16,091 nucleotides of DNA, from the NCBI GenBank assembly GCA_019693395.1, contig JAAMXP010001131.1:1-16091 (forward strand), in the 5' to 3' direction. Below, piece after piece: positions 8,725 to 16,091 of the stretch (the first letter of the stretch is position 1; each line of letters opens with the position of its first letter). Origin of the DNA: Ettlia oleoabundans (lineage: Eukaryota; Chlorophyta; Chlorophyceae; Chlamydomonadales). The translations under genes and the position numbers were made by a program. The notes beneath the pieces were generated by a model. The model was given only the letters and a program-made list of their open reading frames with translations. It was not told the origin of the DNA and made no database searches.

Positions 8725-10666
8725 CGGGCGTTTGAGCGGTGGGAAAGAGCCTCTGGTGATCTGACAGATCCTATGGAACCAGCAAAACAGTACCCTGCAT
8801 ATAGGCACCTTTCAGGGAGCGGTCATGCCGCCCGGCAGTGTGCCGTCAGCGGTGCTCCACATCTTCCCAACGTGCAGCATTGCAGTGGCAGTGCAGCAGG
8901 GGTTGAAACAGCTGGGCAGGGACAGTGGGTATTCAACAGTTACGGCACAGGACCACACCGTAATATTGCTGCCTGGCAAGCGTGCCAACGACGGCACTGT
9001 GCGTGAAGTGTATGTTGTGAACGGCATTGCAAGCATGATGCAGCCTGCTGCCACCAGCAGCAACAGCCTGACACGCGCCCCTGGCTACGCTTTCACATCA
9101 TTGGGGCTAGCGAACGTGCATTTCAGCTGCAGCTGGAACAGCTGCTGAACTGGCAGTATTGCGACCGCTACCATGGTGTGGACGGCTGGCCCAACACAGC
9201 CAACCTCAACTTGGCTTTCAAAACTACTTTCAGTGCAAGTGGATGTCTTCAAGACAGGTGCGCTGCTGCACCAGGTGCAGTCCCCCCTCACAAGTCATCC
9301 CTCCATGCTCTAGCGCTACCACTAACCCGAAATCTTCTCCGGGGTTTGGCACTTCAACTCAAGTCCTGCCCTAGGGTCCTTCTCATGCATGTAGGCTCAG
9401 CAGCAGCGTCCCCTGTCCAGCGGCGAGAGCCGCAGCCATAGGTGCAGCGGCTTCCTATGCATCCCATTACCAACATGCATCGCCACCAGCAGCAGCAGCA
9501 TCCCTTGCCGTTGCCTGCTGCATCCCCCAAGGCGGTGTCACCAATGGCGGCCCAGCGCTATGCCCAAACACGACAGCAGCAACCAATCCCGCTCAGTACC
9601 ACCATGTTCGGCTGCTTAGAGGTGGAGCTTTTGCCACAATCAGCTGAAGTGCAGCGCAGTCTGCATCGTAATGAGCATGAGGAACAGGTGAAAAGGCAGC
9701 AAGGCAGGTGGCAGGGGTCAACTCTGTCAGCAAATATGGGCATGGCAGGGCAAAACACGGAAGGCTGCATCCTACTGCTGCCCTCCCCCTGTGCATAGGG
9801 CCTTATACTGCAGGCTTTGAACCATCGTAACGCAGCTCTTTGCTAGCTGCAGGTGGAAGCAGGGACCGCGCCAAGCGCTGGCAATGCTGATGAGGAGCAA
9901 GAATATGCAGACTCTCAGGTAGGCTGGTTGCTGCTGTCTATATTGCTGCCTGCTGCTCAGCTTCTGCCTGGGTTGGTGTGTTACGCTTGCTGGCCGCCTT
10001 GTGCACATCAAGATCAGTGACATTCGGCAGCTTGGTTTGGGCAAGTGTGCAAGAGTGTGACACCGTAATAATGCCCCAACGCCCTGCATCCTGCACCCTG
10101 CCATCACGCTATCTGCAGGCAGTACAGAATAGCAGTCGGTGCCTGATGATGCAGCCAGTCTCCCACTTCATTTCGAAGCGAGGCGGGCAGCAGCATCGCG
10201 CTAGCAACAGCCTCACTTGTCGACAGCACAGGACCCAGAGTCGTGCCAAAGCCAAGCAGGCTGCGGCTGCCAAGGGCCTGCAACATTGCAACCGCTGTGG
10301 CCGGGACCTGCCATTTGCTCTTTTTGACACTGATTACCATACTTGCACCTCCTGTCGCCAGTGTGAGCCGGCTAGCGATGCAGACAGCACTGAGCAGGTG
10401 AGCAGGTGGCAGATGACAGCGTCATCTGTTGCCACACATGGTCGGTCTTGTCCACCACATCTAAAGCATGACAGCTTACAATCCTGCAGCATGCTTGCGT
10501 TGCGTGCATCTGGCATGTGCATCAGTTACAAATTCAGTTGGGGGCTTCTTGCGCCAGTCTTGTCAACCCCAGTGCAAAAGCAAAGAGCCTCCTGCAAGAG
10601 TCCACACAAGCTAGTGCTACTGCCAGCCCAAGTGCTGGCGGGGTGGGGTGCCTGCCTCCCAGTTGA
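8725..10666 (+). CDS. Multi-exon protein with tandem zinc-knuckle-like motif, unrecognised family
   Basis: Not a family I can name. Likely exons: about 8725-8926 (acceptor TTTCAG at 8724; a frame change inside is unresolved); about 9042-9257 (contains RPWLRFHIIGASERAFQ, donor GACAG/GTGCGC); 9448-9687 (Gln/Pro-rich, donor CAG/GTGAAA); 9853-9918 (acidic, ending DEEQEYADSQ); 10119-10397; 10526-10666 with TGA at 10664. The last four exons join in phase 0. Exon 10119-10397 has C57-x2-C60, LPFALF and TC76TSC79R, preceded by a degenerate copy (C8, QPVSHF, TC34RQH37R) with equal internal spacing. Cys pairs like this suggest zinc binding, perhaps DNA or protein binding in the nucleus. The 9257/9448 junction breaks frame, so an exon is missed or the gene is damaged. 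The start codon was not found. Bases 10667-10852 downstream show no clear feature beyond a short Lys-rich ORF from ATG 10789. Confidence 0.42.
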
Positions 10667-10852
10667 AGTCCCCTTGCCGCTGCACTGAACCGCTCAGGGC
10701 AGGTCAAACTGACTTATTGTGAAATTTCAAGGGCCTGTAGAGGCGCCTCAGGTGCGAACTGCGGCGCTTGCGGTAGGCAGCCTTGCTCATGGCCGACCCG
10801 AGTGCGGGCCTGAAGCGCAAAAAACACGCCAAACAGTGCACAAAGGAAGTAG

Positions 10853-11136
10853 GATTGGCGCACGGAGCGTTGCGGAACTTGTAGAGAATTGTGTCTCAAC
10901 GAGGTGGGTCTGTACCGCCCGCCAGGGCGGTTTAAGGGTCGCGTGGCGTGGCACTCGTCGAAAGGGTTCCTCGTCGCGCCTCTTGCGTTGCAAGGTGATG
11001 CGTCACATTGGACTGCCTTTTTGATGGGAGCAGCAGGCTTGGAGGCGGGGCGCCGGCCTGACGGCACCCAAACGGCCTCACAGCCGGCTGCAGCAGAAGG
11101 GCAGCAAGATGCTCAGACAGAAGCTGGCACCACGAG
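10853..11136 (+). CDS. Possible exon upstream of the F-box gene, containing the right inverted repeat
   Basis: Frame 2 is open from 10853 to a TGA at 11138-11140 and encodes a Cys-x2-Cys-x3-Cys start (RCGTCRELC), a middle part (GRVAWHSSKGFLVAPLALQG) and an Ala/Gln/Thr-rich end. The stop lies just behind a good donor (ACGAG/GTGAGG at 11136/11137). An acceptor with a pyrimidine tract (GCCCATTGCTGCAG, ending 11231) would join it in phase to SSKAAAGM, directly before the F-box gene's first ATG. It could therefore be the N-terminal exon of that gene. Against this, no ATG opens the frame and the candidate acceptor at 10852 is weak. Confidence 0.3.
10857..10920 (+). repeat. Right arm of 64-bp inverted repeat
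   Basis: Inverted copy of 8437-8500. In the frame read RTERCGTCRELCLNEVGLYR, five of the eight differences fall at third codon positions and a sixth is a synonymous Leu change, which hints that this frame was once under selection. The frame stays open from 10853 to 11140 here, but closes soon after the repeat in the left copy. A short perfect hairpin (ACCGCC / GGCGGT) lies at the outer edge, 10914-10932. Confidence 0.8.
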
Positions 11137-11250
11137 GTGAGGCCCGCTACTCGCGCTGTCCCTCCTGGAGCTGTCTCGGACGTCATTCGGGTGGATAGAC
11201 CACCGCGTGCACCCCTTGCCCATTGCTGCAGCAGCAAGGCGGCCGCCGGA

Positions 11251-14200
11251 ATGAGCGAGGCGGCGGGTGCCTTGGTGTGCCGGAAGGGCAGCCTGGCTCC
11301 TCACCCGGCTGCGCCCATCGTGCCGCACGGCGGCGCGAGTTATGGGAGGCTTGGCGGTAAAGGGGGCATTAGCGGCGCTGCCGTGTGTGCAGTGGCCATA
11401 CATGAGCTGAACGAGGAGGCGATAGAACTAATCTTCACCTTTTTACCAGCCGAGGACCGGCGCAGCGCGGCGGCGGTGTGCCGCTTGTGGCGCCGTGTGC
11501 ACAACAGCTCCACCAAGCTGTGGGGCAGTGTGCTGCTTTCGGGCGAGCGCATTGTGCAGGTAGCTGCCTGGGCTATTTGCAGCACGCGGCACAGGCAAAC
11601 AGCAGTCAACTGCAGCACTTACCCCACAGCCGGCACTTGGTGGCAGCATGTGGCGCTCGTGGCTGTACGTGGACTTTGCCTCAACGAGCACCGTACGCAC
11701 TATCAGTGTCCCAGCTGTTGCTTCTGTCCACTTACCTTGCTATGACCTCCTCCCTTTGATCGTGCAGGCTGCAGCCTCATCCTCAGCCGCCGCCATTGTG
11801 TCGTGGCTCAGTGCACGGCTGGAGGCAATGCGTAGCGTGCGGCTGTGGAGCCCCTACCTGCCGCTGGAGACATTTGCCTCAGGCTTGGCGCAGCTGCTCA
11901 GCCGTGAAAACAGGCTACAGGTGCTCAAACTTGGCAACAAGGCGCTGACTGGCCAGCTGCCAGCCAATTGTTTGGAGTCTGGCTGGCATGACTTGCTAGT
12001 TGCACCTTGCGTTTGCAAGCTACAAGTCCGTGCTGGCACCTCAACACTGGAACAGCCAGTTACAGACTACAGGGTTAACATTTCACTCCTGCCCATTTGT
12101 CCAATTTTCTTCAAGCTTCTGTCTGTGCTTGCAGAGCTTCAGCTACATCAGCACGGACGCCAGTGTGTCGCGACTGCTGGGGGAGCTGCAGGGGCTGACC
12201 TCGCTGCAGCTGCTGGATATTCTGGCGCCCGCGATTGCGCCCGGGCAGGGACTGGTAGTGAAGGCGCGGGAACTGGCCAAGTGAGCACATGCCAGCTACA
12301 CCTACCGCCCTGCCCCCTGTGCACGAGCATAACACCTAGCATAACGCGTGCTTGGCTTCTGGTACACCTTGGGGCCGCTTGGCAGCCGCCATGTTGCAAT
12401 GTATCATTGCTCGACCGCGGCATTCCACAGGTGAATTGGACCACTTGCGCCGTGCGTGCCAATGCAGGCTGAAGCCGTTGAGCAACCTGCTGAGCCTGCA
12501 GCTGCATGCACGAGAGATCCGCGGCTCGCTGCCAGCCGCACTCTTCCGCTGCCTCAACCGCCTGCAGCACCTTGCTATTTCAGGTAAGTGCCAAGTGGTG
12601 GCTTGGCAGGCCATCTTGCCAGCTACCTGCCTCGAAATTGTCTTGACTGCCAGGTTTGTGGCCAAAGGTCTGATCCAAACACTTGTGTGTACAATTTGCA
12701 TGATGGCTGAAGCTGGGTTTGTAGCATCAAGCACTGCCCGTCTGCCTCGGTTGCTGCCGACATTGCCTGCAGCCAAATGCCGCCTGCCAGCTGCTGTGGT
12801 GCGCCAGCTGACGGGGCTGCAGAGCCTGGAGCTGCATGGAGCCAACATGGACCAAGCAGCAGCAGAGGCAGCTGGATCCTTGCAACAACTCACACGCCTG
12901 GCCATCACCGTGCATAGTCGGCAGCAGGAGAGAGATGAGGAGCTGGCGGAAGCAAGCACTGGCGCAAGGGAGGGCACAGCCAGGCGGCGCGGAGGCGGCA
13001 GTGGCAAGGCTGGCAGCAGTGGAGGGGTGCAGCGCTGGCAAGATCATGCGATTTGGGGCCAGCTGCCACAGCTGGCACGCCTGCAGCAGCTCTGGGTGGG
13101 TGCAGACCTGCCTGCCACAGACGAGGAGGGTAGCGGGCCAGAGGGTGCCGCCATCCTGCCATACGATGCGCTGGAAGGTTGTGTGCCCGACGGCATCATA
13201 GACTGCAGGTGGGCCCCCACCTGTCTCTGGCTGGGCAGTCGCACAAAGGCATGGCTGCAAGTTGCTGTCATGCTGTTCAGGCCATGCCAAACTTGGACTG
13301 TTGTGCTGCGTTCATCCGCACCAGCCCTCATGCCACTGTCTTGCTTTGTATGCATGTCAGGTGTGTTGCTGAAATCTCCGTTTATGTGCCTCTCTCGGCC
13401 CCGCCGCAGCGCCCTGACGCACTTGGTGCTGCCGGTGGCGCTGACAGCATTGCCCGACTTGGTGCCAGGGCAGCTGGCGCAGCTGGTGGACCTGGACCTC
13501 ACGCACAGCATTTTGGAGGCACTGCCACCTTCGTGGTGCTGCCAACTGCAGGTGGGCAGGCAGATGAACCAGCAGTTGACTAGAAGCCACGGTGTTTGCG
13601 GTTTGTGGCGTCATGTGCATGACTGCTGACTAGCAGTGATATCTGCATGCTCACTGTGTGGCCACACCGCCTCGCCTTGCCATGTTACGGTCGCAATGCT
13701 TGTGCAAAAGAGCCAGTATACAGCCTGCGTGCTGCTTGGCTTGTCCTGCTGCAGAGGATGCGCCGGCTGGTGCTCAACGGCGCGCCACTTGCAGGCGGGC
13801 ACCTGCCGCCCGAGTTTGCCGCAATGCAGGGCCTGCGACACTTGGAGATGAGGGCTTGCAGGCTGCAGGTGTGCCGCGGTGCTGCTGGCAGGGTGCCTGC
13901 TTGCCCCAAAATAAGTCTTGGTCGATGCTGGTGAGAGTGGGTTGTTGGGATAAGCATCTGTTGGCAACACACGTTGGTCCACCTCTGTCGTTGTTACTGG
14001 TGTCGTGCTAATACTTTATTTTAAATCAAAGTTTGCGGCCTTTGGCCTTGATGTCCCATCTCAAGCGACTCGCTTCCTTCTCCTGGCACTGTTGCCCTGC
14101 CCCACAGGCGCTGCCGAGGTGCGTTGCCCAGCTGTCGGGGCTGACCCACCTGGACCTGGGCATCAACCACCTCACCGACCTGCCAGGTGCGAGGCGGGAC

Positions 14201-15160
14201 ACAGCTGCCGCTGGAAATGGGGTCCGCACCAAATCGTAGACTGACACGGTGGCACCTTCCGTGTTTCTGTTCGGACTCTGGGGGATGCGCCACTGCTGCT
14301 GCTTCCTGGGCCGTTGCTTTGAGGTGTAACGAATACATAGTATTCCTTGCCATCTGTTTCCCGCTGCTCTGCTGCCTGCTCCTTGCAGGCGGGCCCTACC
14401 TTGGGCAGCTGCAGCAGCTGATGATACGCAGCAACGAGCTGCGCTCACTGCCACGCGTGCTGGCAGATGCGCAACACCTGCAGCTGTTGGATGCCGGGGA
14501 GAATGATGAGTAAGTGGCTGCTCACTCCCCTGCCCGTTCGTCTCGAGGATTTCTTCTCTTGGCTCTGGGCATGCACATCGTTGTCAGGCAGCAAAATCAA
14601 TCCTACAACCCTACTACAACAAGCTGGAAAGCCCGCCGGCGAGTGTGTGCAGCTGCTTCAATGTCTCCCCGCCCCGCCTGCCTCGCCCTGCAGCCTGGTG
14701 CTGCAGTCCAGCGATGTGGAGGGCCTGCTGGCGCGGCTGCCCAAGCTCCAACACCTTGTGCTCAGTCGCCAGCCCTCTGGCTATGGCTTTGGGCCGTACA
14801 CCAGGTGATCAAATACGGGCTGGCTCTGCTCTTGTTGATTACATCGAGCCGGCTCAATATAGGCATGCAGCCTAAGCATGCTTAGCTGCTGCAGTGGCAG
14901 CCAGGCATGCTGACCTGAGATGCCCGACACTCATCGGTTTAAGACGCCAGCGCTCTTTGCCTCTCACAGCGCATGCCTTACTTGCCACTCTGCTTTCTGT
15001 GACCCCCCGTTGCTGCAGTGCTGGCAACGGTGCGGCGTGGGACGTGCAGTCTGTGGGGGTGCTGATGCAGCTGGCACGCTCGCTGCCCACGCTGTGTGTC
15101 CATTTGGAGCGAGGCGAGCTGCCCCACCACTCCCCCTGCATCGCCAGCCATACCTGCTAG
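11251..15160 (+). CDS. F-box / leucine-rich-repeat protein, 11 exons
   Basis: Probable substrate receptor of an SCF (Skp1-Cullin-F-box) ubiquitin ligase: the F-box binds Skp1 and the LRRs bind the target. Exons: 11251-11559, 11768 to about 12000, 12135-12280, 12468-12583, 12773-13208, 13410-13551, 13755-13868, 14108-14186, 14389-14509, 14694-14804, 15019-15160. All phases agree; only the 3' end of exon 2 is unclear (GTTGCA at 11999 or GTCCGT at 12027 would both fit). The F-box is at residues 51-92 (HELNEEAIELIFTFLP, VCRLWRRV, STKLWGSV). About a dozen LRRs follow, for example LQVLKLGNKALTGQLPA, LTGLQSLELHG, LVDLDLTHSILEALPPSW, LTHLDLGINHLTDLP and LQQLMIRSNELRSLP. Exon 5 also carries an Arg/Gly/Ser-rich low-complexity insert. 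Length is about 650 residues. The start is the first in-frame ATG, although an upstream exon is possible. Target unknown. Confidence 0.9.
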
Positions 15161-16091
15161 TTATGGTCTTATAGCGCCAGTGCATGTGTGCGGTCATTCA
15201 CGCTGTGCACGTTGAAGTCGTCGCTTATCTCACACATCGATATCGACAGCGCAAACCCAACTCAGTCTTGACCGCAGTGGCTAGCGAACCTACAATGGGG
15301 CCCCACCCCCCCTTCCTTCCTTTGACACAACTTGTATTGTTGTTGATGTTGGTGCGGGACCAACCATCATCCAGCCAAACTTGCTTGGAAACTGCCTTGT
15401 GCCTTCTTTTTTCTGGGTGTCAGCTTGTTGCCTGTGCCAGCCCTTGGGCTGGACCAATCTTTGTTTGCGCAAGTGTTCAGCTTGTGTGCTTCGCATGCTG
15501 GGGTCATAGCCACCTCCCCGCCCCTAGCTCCTTAGCTGGCAACCACTCTTCGTAGACACGTCCCTTCCCCATGCTTGCTAGTGTGCTGTTCGCCGGTCTC
15601 CCCAATCCCCCGTTTCTCCATTTCATAGCGTCCCTCACCCCACTTCACCCCACCCACCGAGTTAATGCCCTAGCGATTTTTGCAGCGTTGTCAGTCACTT
15701 GACCTGCTGCTTTTTCTCAAAGCTTTGTGTGCCCGGTTTTTCCCAGGGCGTGCAACCCTTTTTGAACTGCCGTCCGCAGCCAGTATGTTGCGCCATCCCA
15801 CATCCTGCCACGCGGGCGTGCTCTTCACATCCAGCACACTGCGCCATACCCCCTCCCTTACTCCCCAGCAGTACCGTCCTACCCCGTGTACCGCTCCCTG
15901 GGTTTCCATGCGAGCTAGCGAAATTGTAGTGTTCCTACCTAGTGTTTTGATTTTCTTCCAGTGGGCCCCACCCATTCTGCCCGGCTAGCTGAGTCGCTTT
16001 TTCCCTCTCTGTAGTGTCTCAGCTTACTGCCCCCTGCAGCCTCCTCTGAAATTGACACGCAGTAGAGAATACCTTGCCCCAGCAGTGCGCC
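15161..16091. other. No gene recognised; pyrimidine-rich 3' flank
   Basis: About 930 bp after the F-box gene's stop. The plus strand is rich in C and T (for example around 15300-15330 and 15560-15660), unlike the purine-balanced exons upstream. ORFs here are short and lack the codon pattern of the exons. No TGTAA polyadenylation signal, the usual green-algal form, is visible. It probably contains the 3' UTR of the F-box gene and intergenic DNA. Confidence 0.5.

Noticed and set aside
10334..10522. Minus-strand ORF over the zinc-motif exon
   Set aside because: It overlaps the plus-strand exon, whose Cys motifs and phase-0 splice sites give the better reading.
12336..13511. Long minus-strand ORFs opposite the F-box gene
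   Set aside because: They are antisense shadows of GC-rich LRR exons. The plus strand has consistent splice phases and recognisable repeats.
15691..15975. 94-codon minus-strand ORF in the 3' flank
   Set aside because: No recognisable domain, no supporting splice or codon pattern, and it lies in a pyrimidine-rich, low-information stretch.

Overview
This window is nuclear DNA from an intron-rich eukaryote, most likely a green alga (Chlorophyta). The evidence is moderately GC-rich DNA, short introns of about 100 to 460 bp with GTGAGC/GTGAGT-type donors and TGCAG acceptors, exons biased to C/G at third positions, and CAG/CA-rich microsatellites. The gene content also fits: a proton-pumping transhydrogenase, which land plants lack, beside an F-box/LRR gene. 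There are no prokaryotic operons, rRNA, tRNA or CRISPR features.

Layout. (1) Positions 1-7515, minus strand: a 19-exon (in view), 3'-incomplete gene for mitochondrial NAD(P) transhydrogenase. It carries an N-terminal presequence, then the NAD(H)-binding domain dI, then the membrane domain dII in one chain. The NADP(H)-binding domain dIII lies beyond the left edge. All splice phases agree, and the visible exons sum to 2664 nt, exactly 888 codons. (2) Positions 7516 to about 8000: upstream region, with one small minus-strand ORF. (3) About 8000-10670: a poorly recognised stretch with a short plus-strand ORF bearing a Cys-x2-Cys-His (HNH-like) tail, followed by a multi-exon plus-strand gene. One exon of that gene encodes a zinc-knuckle-like motif in a degenerate tandem pair. 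(4) A 64-bp inverted repeat (8437-8500 and 10857-10920, 56/64 identical) brackets most of that stretch. (5) Positions 11251-15160, plus strand: an 11-exon F-box/leucine-rich-repeat gene, possibly with an extra 5' exon (10853-11136) that includes the right inverted repeat. (6) Positions 15161-16091: pyrimidine-rich, no gene recognised.

Function. The transhydrogenase couples the mitochondrial proton gradient to NADPH production. The F-box/LRR protein is expected to be a substrate receptor of an SCF ubiquitin ligase. Nothing in the sequence links the two genes functionally. The least ordinary part is 8.4-10.9 kb: a candidate lineage-specific zinc-motif gene between diverged inverted repeats, which could be a decayed mobile element or an inverted duplication of a coding exon. 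That reading is inference.
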